Source of the DNA: Synchiropus splendidus
Taxonomy: Eukaryota; Chordata; Actinopteri; Syngnathiformes; Callionymidae
Assembly (NCBI RefSeq): GCF_027744825.2
Contig: NC_071334.1
Span: 42,571,437 to 42,635,436 of the forward strand
Length of the DNA stretch: 64,000 nt
Direction: 5' to 3'
The translations under genes and the position numbers were made by a program. Positions within the stretch are counted from its first letter, which is position 1; each line of letters begins with the position of its first letter. A model generated the notes under the pieces. It saw nothing but the letters and a program-made list of their open reading frames with translations. It searched no databases and was not told where the DNA came from. Positions 12,361 to 23,521 of the stretch are shown here, one piece after another.

Positions 12361-13524
12361 CCATTTTACCAACTAACTATAGTAAAACACACCTGTCGTG
12401 TGTTGAGAGCAGTTTTTGTTTTGCAAGTTTAACAGAAGTGTTTTTGTGACAGACAATGTCACGCCTATTACAACAGTCACCTTAGCTGGCAACTGCCGAT
12501 TGCTGCGTCGTCCCCAGCACAACACAAAAACCTAGGCTCAACTCTAAAGGTGATTATCATTTTAGCCACATAGATGTGGCCCCAGAATATCACAGAGGTT
12601 TGGACCAAGTCAGATAAATACTGTGTACTCTACTGGAATGGAATGTGCTCAGTTACACATCCCTTGCCCTATGAAGTCCATTCACCATTTTAAATATTTC
12701 ATATTGCACCTGTGTGTGTTTCCCTGCGGAGGTGTTCTGCAGAGTGTGTGGGAAAATAAGCCAGGAGTGTGTCGTTTTGGGTTGTGTGAATAATTGAGAA
12801 GATGGGGCTCTTCTGCAGGCAGTTAAAGCAAGAAAAAAAAACAAAAAAAAACTCAACCTCGCTTCTAATTGAGCCACAATGTTTGATTCAAAATCAACTG
12901 TCACCTCAGAAAGGTCCCATATTGTCAAAGGTATTTTGGTGATGTCAGATCTCTGTGAGGCACGTAAGTTTGTTTCTTAAATCCTAACTTCCATGCATAC
13001 GTTTTTCACAGCTCAACTCAATTCCTAACGGACACAATTGCGAGTCAGTTAGATCCTTGAATATGAATGTTGAATGTTCGTTCAGAAATCCTCAAAAACC
13101 TACAACTCTATTTCAGCGGTTACATGCATATATGCGAACCACCAGCACCACAAATAACAATCTCAAGTACCAGATAAAGTCAGTCAACAATATGGGTCAT
13201 TTAAGTGACAAGTAGATGGAACACATGAATATATAAAGCCCCAATTAACATGTTTACGTGAGAGAGATGAAACACATGAAATAAGGCTCATGGATGCCCC
13301 TGCGTGGATTTGTAGGTCTTTTTCTTTACATCAAATGAATATTCAGGAAGAATCTCTTTAAACCTCTGTTCAAGGTTTCAGCTGCTTGTTTACTGACCTG
13401 GTCACGCATGCCTCTTCTCAAGCGTGACCTTCCACATTTTCATCCAGACATGCGTTCACTTCATTTTTAGCTGCAGCGGTTGTGTTTTAAACATTCCGTT
13501 TCAATTTCTGTTATGAGGTCTGTC

Positions 13525-14330
13525 GACATTTTTGGATCCAAAAGCAGGAGACAGAACAAGGTCGCAGTCCAACTATGGCTTCATCCAAAACAGCAACCAT
13601 AAGGGGTGCCACAGAGTGAGAATGGACAACGACTTCATTTGGCAGTGACTAGAAGAGACTGGATTACTGGACTAGACTAGATTATATGTCCTGATATGGA
13701 GACTTGACGGGACAAGATGGGACTTGACAAGACAGCCACGTGACTTGACATGGAGACTTGACTTGATAGTGCAAGATGAGACAATAACTTGACTAGACGG
13801 TAACTTGACATGGACATTTGACTTAACTTGACAAGACAAGACAATGACTTGATGCGATCTGACTAGACAGTAACTTGACATGGAGAGTTGACTTAACTTG
13901 CCAATACAAGACGATGACTTCACGAGGTAGGACTCGACCAGATGGTAACTTGACATGGAGACTTGACTTCACTTGACAAGTCTCGACTACACGGTTACTT
14001 TGATGTGGATACTTTACTTAACTTGACAAGACGAGACAATGACTGACTTAACTAGATGAGATGGCACTTGACCAGACTGTTACTTGACTTGACGTGGAGA
14101 ATTGAACTTGAAAAGACAAGGCAATGACTTGACGAGACAAGACTCGACTAAACATGCCAGCAGACGAAACAAAGGAACACAAGAACAGAGACACCAAGTG
14201 GAATTAATCGAAGCATTAGTGCAAGATGCTGCACAGGAAGACCAGACTACGCTCACGAAAATAAAACAGGAAATAAGCAATCAAACTAACAGACGACAAA
14301 ACTCACCCTGACGAACCATTGGTCGCGGTG
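13525..14330 (+). repeat. Dispersed repeat U4 (CCAAGTGCAG-type family), copy with internal minisatellite
   Basis: It begins near TTTGGATCCAAAAGCAGGAG and ends in A-rich, purine-biased sequence (GAAACAAAGGAACACAAGAA). This resembles other copies beginning GACCCAAGTGCAG at 21890 and 41447. Family membership is by style and landmarks, so moderate. Confidence 0.45.
13640..14160. repeat. Degenerate minisatellite built on ACTTGAC
   Basis: About seven units of roughly 50-87 bp. Each has TAACTTGACATGGAGACTTG or a variant followed by AACTTGACAAGACAAGACAA. TGGAGACTTGAC recurs near 13694, 13752, 13812, 13882, 13955 and (varied) 14092. The unit has a shorter internal ACTTGAC periodicity. Confidence 0.85.
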
Positions 14331-14982
14331 TGACAATATATTTCCATTTAGTAAGAGAAAAATCTGCTGAAATCATTTCCATCAATACGATGCTGAATCC
14401 ATGCATCTGACACCCACAGTGCTTTTTATCCATAACTGACATGAGAAGTTGTTCCTTGCGGGTCAGCATCAGATTTAAAAATGAATCCGCCTCGACGTGG
14501 AGTGACACACAATCTAATGCTAGTGAAAGGGTAATTAATCAAGTTTTTTGCCGGAGCACTGAGGCGTGACAGTTGCCCCAGCTAAACCAGTTAAATAAAT
14601 AAAATCATACACAGATGAAAAAAAAATGCATCGGGACCCCGGGGCAGCCGAGTTAAGCAAAAGCTCTCACATGAAATTAAATTAAACTGGTTGCATGCCA
14701 TCTGGATTTGACATTAAGGTCCTAGAGACACTTGTATAGCCACATTTAGAAGGATGAGTGTGGAGCTACACGTGAAATGGAATTTAATAATGTAAGCAGT
14801 TGTAGCTGTCCAATGGGGGTCGGATGTATTTACTCATCCTCCAAGTCACCAATATACAATCTTTGGTGTCATTATCCATACCTTAGATTGGCAGGTGGAC
14901 TTTAGAATTCCCATGCATGAAGGGATTTCTGTCTGTTTTTGTTTATTTTATCATTTACTTTTTTCATGTCCTCTTCTCTCAG

Positions 14983-15226
14983 GGTTTGATCTGGTGGTGC
15001 AGGACACAGCATCCCTGGCTGCCCTTTGGTTTGGACTTGGGACTTTAGCGCCATCACCACTCCCAGAATGGGGACCTCTAAGGAAGCTGCTTGGTGTGGC
15101 TGGATTTCCGTCTCTAAGCGGGTAGTCTGAAGAGAAGTGGGAGACACACACAGTACCGGGAGTCCAGAGGTGGAGTCAGCCATCGGGACCAAAACCACAA
15201 CCTTTTTGGCTCAGCACATCGGGAGC
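14983..15226 (+). other. nlgn4x: 5'UTR part of the first coding exon of the neuroligin gene
   Basis: A long pyrimidine tract (TTACTTTTTTCATGTCCTCTTCTCTC) runs into AG at 14981-14982, a good acceptor, and no equally good acceptor lies between it and the start codon. The segment would be 244 nt of 5'UTR ahead of ATG 15227. It holds one upstream ORF (15068-15130) and an in-frame stop just before the main frame opens. The exact exon start is inferred from the splice signal only. Confidence 0.65.
15068..15130 (+). promoter_or_regulatory. Upstream ORF in the neuroligin 5'UTR (20 codons)
   Basis: An ATG with A at -3 and G at +4 opens a 20-codon frame (begins MGTSKEAAWCGW) ending at TGA 15128-15130. 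It lies in the same frame as the neuroligin start 96 nt further on, so the uORF must terminate before the signal peptide can be read. A uORF with a strong start context usually lowers translation of the main frame; that role here is inference. Confidence 0.55.
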
Positions 15227-15665
15227 ATGTCAACGCGTGGAGCCTTTCCATGGATGTATCCTGCCAGCCTGCTGATGGGGATTGGGCTCGTGTCCATCTG
15301 TGTAGCTGCTGCTCAAGCCCAGCAGCACCCTGTGGTCACGACGAATTATGGGAAATTGCGAGGTGTCAAGGTGACGTTACCGAATGAGATCCTGGGACCA
15401 GTGGAGCAGTATTTAGGAATCCCGTATGCGCTTGCTCCGTTAGGGGAGCGGAGGTTCCAGGCACCGGAGCCACCCATGTCCTGGCCGGGCATTAAGAACG
15501 CCACACAGTTTGCCCCGGTTTGTCCTCAGTTCTTAGAGGACCGTTTTTTAATCAACGATATGCTCCCGGTGTGGTTCACGGCCAACTTGGATACAGTGGT
15601 GACTTTCGTGCAGGAGCAGAGTGAGGACTGTCTCTACTTGAACATCTACGTACCAACAGAGGACG
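15227..15665 (+). CDS. nlgn4x: Neuroligin, first coding exon (nlgn4-like), residues 1-146
   Basis: Neuroligins are postsynaptic membrane adhesion proteins that bind presynaptic neurexins through an enzymatically inactive cholinesterase-like ectodomain. ATG 15227 is the first in-frame ATG after an in-frame TGA at 15128, and has A at -3. Residues 1-31 look like a signal peptide: hydrophobic core [15 protein letters not shown], probable cleavage after AQA31. The esterase-like fold begins at about residue 36 ([11 protein letters not shown]) and continues through [11 protein letters not shown] and GERRF. Cys99 (VCPQ) and Cys135 (EDCLYLN) correspond to the conserved first disulfide. N91-A-T is a possible N-glycosylation site. 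The exon ends GAG GAC G|GTAAGT, a strong donor leaving phase 1. [28 protein letters not shown] and the DIHD of the next exon fit NLGN4 better than NLGN1, 2 or 3. The family is very likely; the paralogue (fish have duplicates) is less sure. The signal peptide differs from the mammalian one, as is usual. Confidence 0.93.
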
Positions 15666-16697
15666 GTAAGTCCAAAATATTCCCTTCTTTTTATTAATGT
15701 CTGTTGTGTTTTCTTCTTCTAGTTTGCACAAGTTGATTGTGATTCCTGATTGGTCACACTCACACTTGGATCAAAGGGTCACTTCACTTCACTTCACGAC
15801 TGTTTGTCACTTCAATTTGACTCTGAGCTCATTATTTTTCCAGTCAGCCTCCTCGAGATGTGCTCATGAAGTCACTTAAAGCAGAAATGTTCCAGATCTT
15901 TCAGCACCGTTTTGCATTCACAAGGATCAGCAGAGTCTCATTCACTTTAGTGATGAGTAAAATAAAAAAAAAAAAAATCCTACTGACGAATATTCAGTGG
16001 CCGAAAATAATTGCCTTCTAATAAACAACACAAAGTTATAGAATGTGTTTTTCAAGTACAAATTTGCCCCACAAGACCTCTGACAAAGTTCTGGCAACCC
16101 ACTCCTCCGTTCTCAGAGGCACCATGGTACAAACCTGCCAATCCAATCTTCTTTGTTGTCCATTGTTGGCCATGTATCAAGCGCAAGAATAGAACAGCGG
16201 TGTTCAGCCAACCAAACTATCTAGCCGTTGACATTACAAGCCTGTTCACTGTTGCTAAGCTCATGTTTTGTTTGAGGGACCAATATAAATGAAGGACTTT
16301 GCTGTGTTTTTTTCTGCTTTCCTTTTTTTTAAACAAAGGTTGGAATGATATTCAAGAATGATGATCAAGATATTCAGTTATCTAAAAATGTATTTTCTCT
16401 GACAACATAAACAAAAATGCATTCTAGAATATTTATGCGCTATTAAACAAAAATCACACTGTATACTCTACATTTTTTGCCACTACAAAAGGAGATGCTG
16501 AGAAAATCTATTGTTCCACATTCAACTTTACTTTACTGCCCTACTTCCCCTAAATACACATCAATTTCCGGGCATCTGTTTAGCCAATCAAAACGACCCT
16601 GAAAAGTTTTATGGCCACTTTAAACCTAATTATTCTCCTTGTTTTAAATCAGTCAAGCTGTTTGAGTTTGACCTACTTCCCCAGCTTCATTTTTAAA

Positions 16698-17068
16698 TAG
16701 GGAGCACTGATACCAGTATCGGGTATTGCTCCAATACTGCGCTTGCGTACTTGTCATACTCATAGAATGGCCGTCGATACCACGAAACCAATGCCACTTC
16801 AAGACAATTCGCAATTTTTGAATGTCTGTTTTTGACAGTTTTGCTAAATTTGATTTTGCAGTGAAACTTGTGACTGTCACCCATATACAAGAAAAACATG
16901 GGGAGGAATGCTGTTCAAATAACAATATATATGGAGAAAAACAAAAGCAAAAACCCAAAGTAACTTTATGTGTAATGTGTAAGTACTCGGTATCGGTATT
17001 GGTGAGTACTCAAATGCAAGTACTGGTGCACTATTGGTTTTGGAAAAACAGGTATCGGTGCATCCCTA
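16698..17068. mobile_element. hAT-like MITE with terminal inverted repeats and imperfect 8-bp duplication
   Basis: The left end TAGGGAGCACTGATACCAG and the right end GGTATCGGTGCATCCCTA are inverted partners apart from one indel and one base. Flanks TTTTTAAA and CATTTAAA agree at 6 of 8 positions, as expected for an old hAT insertion. The 371-bp body has CAGTATCGGGTATT near the left end and GGTATCGGTATTGGTGAGTA near the right, and no transposase frame. Confidence 0.75.
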
Positions 17069-17111
17069 CATTTAAATATATACACTATTCACAATTAGTT
17101 AGGGAAATTGC

Positions 17112-17855
17112 AAGGTCTTCTTCTTCTTCTTCTTTTTCTTTTGGCTTCACCCTTCAGGGGTGGCCACAGCAGATCATCGTCCTCCATCTCACCCTGTCTT
17201 CTGCTTCCTCTTCTCTCAAACCTACAAACCTCATGTCCTCCTTCACCACCTTCATCAATCTCCTCTTTGGCCTTCCTCTCCACCTTCTGCCTGGCAGTTC
17301 CAACCTCAACATCTTCCTACCAATGTACTGGCTCTCTCTCCTCTGTACATGTCCAAACCATCTCCATCTAGCGTCTCTGACTTTGTCTCCTAAACACCTG
17401 ACCACATGTGCTGTCCCGCTGATCTACTGCTTCCTGATCCTATCCATCCTGCTCACTCCCAAAGAGAAGCTCAGCATCTTCATCTCTGCTACCTCCAGCT
17501 CTGCCTCCTGTCTTTTCCTCAGTGCCACTGTTTCCAAACCATTCAACATTGCTGGCCTCACCACCCTTTTTATCTTCCACTTGCTACCTGCTCTCACCAC
17601 AGATCACAATGTCATCTGCAAACATCATCGTCCAAGGGGCTTCTTGTTTTACCTCATCTGTCAACCATGGCAAACAACCATGGCAAACAAGAAAGGGCTC
17701 AGAGCTGAGCCTTGGTGCAGTCCCACCTCCACCTTGAACTCCTCTGTTACATCTGCAGCACGCTTCACCGTTGTCTTACACCTGGCATACATGTCCTGCA
17801 CCACTCCAACATACTTCTCTGCCACTCCAGACTTCAGGAAGTCTGAGTGCCTCAC
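17112..17855 (-). mobile_element. Non-LTR retrotransposon ORF2 fragment, copy 1 (broken)
   Basis: On the minus strand the order is KYVGVVQDMY, EEFKVEVGLHQGSALSPFLF and then, in another frame, LTDEVKQEAPWTMMFADDIV. FADD (17611-17622) is the reverse transcriptase catalytic motif. Next come DKVRDARWRWFGHVQRRESQ and RLELPGRRWRGRPKRR, a C-terminal tail common to this LINE group. Several frameshifts and stops make it a dead, 5'-truncated copy. The 3' end is a GAA-rich tail at 17113-17135. The clade is probably RTE-like, but this is not certain. Confidence 0.88.
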
Positions 17856-18075
17856 ATGGTGTGGCCAACAATGTCGCCTGACCTAAACCCCATAGAGCAC
17901 TTCTGGTACCACCTGAAGCAGCAACTGGATGCCCGTACCCCTGCCCAATGTGACTTGGCAGAACTGCATGTAGCGTTTGTGGAGGGCGCAACACATTGCC
18001 TCAGAATGACATCTAGGGACTAGAGAGACATCACTTTCAAGCTGGTGGAAACATCCACTACAGACCTTTTGGTTA
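17856..18075 (+). mobile_element. Tc1/mariner transposase C-terminal fragment
   Basis: ATG 17856 to TAG 18021 reads MVWPTMSPDLNPIEHFWYHL and on through ELHVAFVEG. SPDLNPIEHFW is the signature around the third catalytic acidic residue (E) of Tc1 transposases. The first two catalytic aspartates and the DNA-binding domain are absent. It directly abuts the opposite-strand LINE copy at 17855, so the two form a nested or juxtaposed insertion. Confidence 0.88.
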
Positions 18076-19529
18076 TTTGGAGCAATCTTCGTTTGTGAAG
18101 TTATTAGCTTATTAACTTATATATATATATTTTAATAGCTGCATTTGACATGCTCAGTGAATATGCTGTGGTTTCAAGTCAAGCCTGCAGTGGAAAATTC
18201 AGTAAAGGGCTTATTGTGTTCAACAAATGGCTTACAGGGGTCAAAGACGAAGCATGGTTTTGGAAGCGGTGGTGGGGAGGAGGGGTGGTGAGAACGGCAA
18301 CAGGAAGCACTTAGATGTGTGTGTCAGGCTGACATCTTTGACAGCGCTGTACTAAAATTAGTTTTGTGGCACAGGCTACTGTAGATTAGAGAGTGCAAGG
18401 GACAAAGCAGATAATCTCGTCACTCCCCATTTCCTTTTTCGTCAGGTTACAGAGCAGATCCAGAATGCTTGGCTGCTTTTCTTTTCTCTCGTGTGTTAAA
18501 ATCGGTCTTTCTCTGTTGCTATTATCACTCTTGCGATTGTACTTTTGTAGCCTGATAGCGTAAGACAGATAGATATTGCAAGGCATTGAAATAAGTCTGA
18601 TTCGCCAAACTGATTTGGCTCACTTCTGAGAGTGCTGACAGGGCAGGAAAAGACGTGTTTGTTATGAATAAATATATGGTGTGTAGTTCCTCCCCACCAG
18701 AGGATTTCTAAATAGCAATCCTTAGAGGCCTCCCAAATTAATGAGGCACAGACATGACTAATTAATTCTTGTGAATCAGCAGACTCAGAAGTTGTTCTCA
18801 CTTGTTAAGTCTTCAAACTCAAGAGGCTACTCGGACTCGTGGGACCGAATCCTACACATTTCAGGGCATCAGTGAAACGCATGCAGAGGGGGTAAAAAAA
18901 AAAAGGAAAGTCGACATGTGTCGACAGAAAATAAGCTGCTAAAATGAGAAAAAAAGAACAAGCCCCTTTAGGAATAAGTGTATTTTGAAACGGCTTCTTC
19001 AGCGGTTGAAGCTCTTGTGTCGACGAACTCTGCGCGTCACTGACAGATTTCACTCCTGCCAGTTTGCGCCTTGATCACATCAAATGATACTAGACATTGA
19101 CAAGTTGCTGTGAGAAGGGACTGCCAACTGAACAAGAGGTGTTTCCCATCTGCTGTTTCATCTCAGACGGTGTGGAAGAAACAAACACAGCGAACAAAGA
19201 GCCCACACGTTCCCTTCGTTTTTGTGCTTGATTGATTCAGTCAGTTTTGAATCACCATCACTTCAATAGCAAGGTCATCCCTGCCATGTAAATCTACTGC
19301 TGCTTCTGAGTCTCCTATTAATCCCCTGCCTAACTCCTGTGTTAATGCTTGTCATGATTGATCAACATTTTAACCTCGGTATGATGGAGGGATTTAGTTA
19401 AAAGCTACTGTTTTGTTTCCTTTGAAGCAGCTCACAAGTCTCTGGAGAGGAACCCGACGAGTCTTGTCAGGAAAGTCTGGAGTTGTCTGAGCCATTTTTG
19501 TCCATTCCTCTCTCTCTGAGACTCTACTT

Positions 19530-19875
19530 GGGAGAGTGGTCAGGAAGCATAACATTGTGCAGAGACTGTTGGTGTCCTACTACTGCTGCTCCATTGAAAA
19601 CACCTGAACATATTGCATTGGCATCTGGTTCAGCGGTTGCATAGCAGCGCAGAAAAAGGCCGTACAGAAGGTCATCAAGACAGACCAAAAAATCATGAGC
19701 TGTCTACTCTCCCAACGTTAAAGGAACTGCACTGTGCAAGGTAGCTAAAAAAAGCCACAGGACATCATCAGACACTCCACCCATCCTGGCCACAGTATGT
19801 TTGAACTTCAGGTCGACGGTACAGATGCATCCAAGCCATGACAAAGAGGCAGTGAGAGCCCCCTTAGGAAAGGTT
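19530..19875 (+). mobile_element. CR1/L2-type LINE ORF2 C-terminal remnant
   Basis: The frame reads LLVSYYCCSIENT, a stop, then TYCIGIWFSGCIAAQKKAVQ, followed by KVIKTDQKIMSC. Further frames give KELHCA and a HPSWPQY-like string. The order LV-FY---IES-LTY-I--W---C---D-KALQRV--TA-KI is the known end of fish CR1/L2/Rex1-type ORF2. Stops and frameshifts show it is inactive. Confidence 0.7.
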
Positions 19876-20144
19876 GGCAATTTTTGACGTACATTGATTT
19901 AGCATGTGTTTTTTTGGGAGTTTGTAAAAATGTTTGCAACAATTGTTTTCTTCATAGTGGGATGTCATTCAATGTAGTTTTCTGATTCAATTCGGTACTT
20001 ACGGTGTGGTATAGCACCTACTTGTTTTTTTCTTTTCCTGCTTTATCTGCTCGTATTTTACATCTTTAGTCAACACATGCTCAGCCATTCTAACATAAGG
20101 ACGTTGAAGATGATTCAGGAAAATAAAATCAAAGAAAAAGTCAC

Positions 20145-20632
20145 GAAAGAAGCCAGCCTTTGTGACGTCGCTGGAGGTGGATCCTGTCGGCGCACCAGTA
20201 GGACGCAGGCAAAAAAGCTCCTCAGCTTCAGGATCAGAGGAGAAATGGCGAATATGACAGCTGTCTGTTGTAATGGTGCCATTGAGCATGGAAGTCTGTT
20301 CTTCTAACCAAAAGATCAAGAGCGTCACCAGAAATAGTTGAATCAAGTTTAAAGAATGAGGCATGAGTGGCAACCATCAGCGTTTGGCTTTTTTGCAGGA
20401 TTATTTTGCGCTGAACGTTCGTCTCAAACGGGTTTGGAAACTGACTGTAAGCCATGATAGCAACCTATCAAAACACCAGAGAAGCTATCAAAAACATGGG
20501 GAGGAGGCGTCAATACTTGGCAGTGAGAGACCCAGTCAGTCCCACTGTTGACCCAAACAAATATGTTTTGTACTACTGACCCTTTTGAAGAGAGTTTTAC
20601 ATTCCATTTACATTAGCGTTCAGTGTAGCCAT
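20145..20632 (-). repeat. Unclassified dispersed repeat U6, copy A
   Basis: About 490 bp, the reverse complement of 42327-42845. Shared landmarks are AGGATTATTTTGC, GGTTTGGAAC/GGTTTGGAAA, AAAAACATGGGGAGGAGGCG, CAGTCCCACTGTTGACCCAA and GCGTTCAGTGTAGCC. Both copies keep an overlapping open stretch (…EAEELF…TGSTSSD.TKA…), which may be chance or a remnant of coding sequence. Confidence 0.75.
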
Positions 20633-21434
20633 CTGTCCCTGATCTGTTCAAACACTTCATTCTCTCACAATAGTCGACTCAATACAACTTCTTGGTTTCA
20701 AAGAACATGGTCTTCTTCCTCAAAAATCATTGACAAATCCCTTGTTATTAGCTGATATTGCCTCTACTTCATCTTTTTAATCATGTATTGTAGAACAACA
20801 TAGAAACATATAATGTCTACGGTGGAAGGTGGATAATTGTGTTTTGGTTGTTTAGGTCTGTGAAAAGTTGTATCAGGCCTCAAGGTGGAAGATACAGGTG
20901 CAAGTTGTGGGATAAAGATGATAAAGGCAATGAAGAACAAGCAGGGAATGTTGAACTTAATCTCATGATATAGCTCAGGTTCCAAATTCTCATCCCATCA
21001 TGAGCAGACCTGACGCTATTTACAGAACACTGAAGTTTTTTTTTACAAATTCTACAGAGATCCTTGTTGAGCCTGTGCACGCTCACGCTATCCAATAATC
21101 CAGTGGGGATTGAAAAGGTTTTCCTAAGAACATTATTATTGTGAAACATGGTGCATTACATTTGTCCAGGCTGCACAATAGTAAGCTCCATTTAATGGAT
21201 TTTTAAGCATGCTCTGATTGAAATACCTGACATACCTGTCTACCATGCCTGTTTTTGTTGGTGAGTGTTCCAAATACTATTTAGCAAGTGGAAATACATT
21301 TTATTTTGGAACCTTTTCCGACTCTCTAGAAAGCAACACGTGCCATCATGGTTACAGATGCACAGTACACTTGTCACAGCCGTGTCTTTGAAACGTCTTT
21401 CATCAGAATGTAACATGACCTTCTTGGTTTGTAT

Positions 21435-21464
21435 ATTCTGGAATGTCAAGTGACATTCCAGAAT
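21435..21464. repeat. Perfect 14-bp inverted repeat, 2-nt loop
   Basis: ATTCTGGAATGTCA, AG, TGACATTCCAGAAT: a perfect hairpin of 30 nt. The flanks show no T run like a terminator and none is expected here. Possibly a residue of a palindromic MITE. Confidence 0.85.
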
Positions 21465-21889
21465 GACAAACAAAAAAAATGATAATCAAAATAAAAAAAA
21501 TAAGTCTGCTTTTCAGTACTCTTTTATTCAAAGAGAATTTTTTTTAACCTGACAGTGGTACCCCACTTTAATTTTGTCTTTTTAATGTCACTGCAATGAG
21601 CCCAGTTGGACAGCAGGTTACAGTAATTTTACAAAGCTCCAAAGTGAAATCAAAATGGGAAATTTTCAGTACGTAGAGAAGAAAAACACTGCTTTGTCAA
21701 AGTTGTACTGCAAACCCCAAATTCTCATTTCAAACCTATTGAATAACAATATTACTGAACAACACAGTACAAAAAACATTGCAGCTTGTAATGCCAAATA
21801 AATAACAATAAGACGGCAAAGTGCTTGGTGCTACAGGTGTGCTGTAGCTGCTGAAAGCTCCAATCTTCCACAACTTAACTCAACTGCTC

Positions 21890-22530
21890 TTCCAAAAAAA
21901 TAAACTTAGCATCGGTTTTGTCATGGTTCCTGAAGAAGGGACCCAAGTGCAGGAAGAGCTGGTCGACAGAAGGCACAGGAGACGAGTAATTTACAGAATT
22001 AAACTGATGAATGAAACAATAAATCAGACCGACAAATAACATGAACAAAAGATGCCGGAACCAGAACGCGGACACGCAGGGACTGGGGAAGAATCTGGAA
22101 CACAAGAAAGGTGAATTTGAATTCAAGCCTGAATTACTAGGAGAACACAAAAACGCACTCAGAGTTAAGCTCACAAGGCTCAATAAACAGAAAGCGCTCG
22201 GTGGTGGAAACACACACACACACACACACACACACAAGGAAATAACTACATCGAAGAGAAATTAAAAGTCTGGAAGACAGGAAAACTGCTCACACGCGAG
22301 TGCGATACAACCATCTGGCAACAGGAGCTGGCGTTGACAGAACAACCGAGGGTAACAAAATAAAAGCACAAGACAAATCACGGAAAAGTACAACAATGAA
22401 CGGACAAACAAAGTGCGGACATGACAGGTTTCGCCTGAGGTTCCTCCGGTTAGCTTTTGTTTTGTTTGCGTCTTGGTAGCGCTCAAATTCGGTGCACTGT
22501 CTTGAGTCCAAGTGTCTTGTCAAATCCATG
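21890..22530 (+). repeat. Dispersed repeat U4, copy 2, with internal (CA)n
   Basis: It starts near TTTTGTCATGGTTCCTGAAG and GGGACCCAAGTGCAGGAAGA, then runs in A-rich sequence and includes (CA)14 at 22210-22236. The same opening motif begins the copies at 41447, 44740 and 52880. Confidence 0.5.
22210..22236. repeat. (CA)n microsatellite inside U4 copy 2
   Basis: Uninterrupted CA run; it lies within a transposon-like repeat, so it may have moved with it. Confidence 0.97.
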
Positions 22531-23521
22531 GTATTGAAGGTTTTTGTGCTTTAACTTTGTGCACATGCTGCGAATTGCAAGAAGTATCAGCAAATGACCA
22601 CCGTCGCTGCTGACAAGGTAGAGCTTTAACAACATTGTTGCATCACACAATACACATGTACAATTTAAACAAGTAAAAAATCACTCATCATGCAGGAGTG
22701 TAAATAGTATCTTCCAAAAAATACAAATGAAAATCTGGGTATATTTGCCATCTTATTGGCCGATCATGATGATGTCATAAATTGCCACATCGGATCGATC
22801 GGTGCAGACGTAGTAATAATCCATTATCCTCTGCACCGGCTGGGGATTATCCCACCAGGAGGGAAACTAGCGTCTATTTTTGCCTCATCTGCTATTTTAA
22901 AGTACTTCTCTTGCAAACACAGTAGTGTGGCTTCTCTTCCTCCAACAGCATGAACTGCTTTATGCCTCAGCTGCTGCCGTGATTTATTCCTGTCCAGCTC
23001 TTAAATCACAATACCTCTTCCCCTCAGCATGGAGTTAGTGCTCACCTAATTCATTATGCTCTGCTACAGTTTAGCGGACGAGAAAAAGAAGATCAAAAAC
23101 TTGCCCCATCTCCTCATTGACAATTCAGCTTGGTTTTGTTCATGTAGTTTGTGAATTCCCAACGTGATTATTTATTGAATTATAAGATTAAGCACTGTAG
23201 GATTTTTTTCCACCGAAACTTTACATTTAATAAAGGAAACAGCTGTAGATTAGTTGAATTTAAGACTCTCATGTGATTAGGGAATTCTTTTTCACAAATG
23301 TATGCCTCTCGATGCGTTGCTATTGCGGTGTGACCGTGTCTAAGTCCACACCCTTTGTCAGTGGTAGCTACTTGAATGCGATAATAAATATTTATTTCTG
23401 GGTAAACATCACAAAATCACTAGCGTATGTCATCAGCAAAGAACCCTTTCTTGAAAAATGAAAAATATATAGATATATATAGTTCGCCCAGTGATCATTA
23501 AATCGTTACATTTCGAGTTAT

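Larger units (their letters stand above)
906..14982 (+). other. nlgn4x: Putative 5'UTR intron of the neuroligin gene
   Basis: The interval runs between the donor-like GTGAGT at 906 and the acceptor at 14982. I see no convincing coding exon in it. It holds repeats listed separately (MITE remnants at 2226 and 8947, dispersed repeats at 3617, 6795 and 11180, LINE/SINE-like pieces at 7745 and 9712, AT and CA tracts, and a minisatellite at 13640). About 5000-6800, 8150-8900, 10200-11100 and 14330-14980 look non-repetitive; nothing identifiable was seen there. The intron exists only if the upstream exon call is right. Confidence 0.45.

Noticed and set aside
15137..15226. Upstream extension of the neuroligin frame (30 codons before ATG 15227)
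   Set aside because: It opens at GTG, not ATG, right after an in-frame TGA at 15128; the first ATG, with A at -3 and a following signal peptide, is the natural start.
16822..17886. A 354-codon plus-strand open frame
   Set aside because: It runs through a hAT-like MITE and then antisense to a LINE ORF2 fragment and into the Tc1 piece in a wrong frame; the LINE minus strand carries the real reverse transcriptase motifs.
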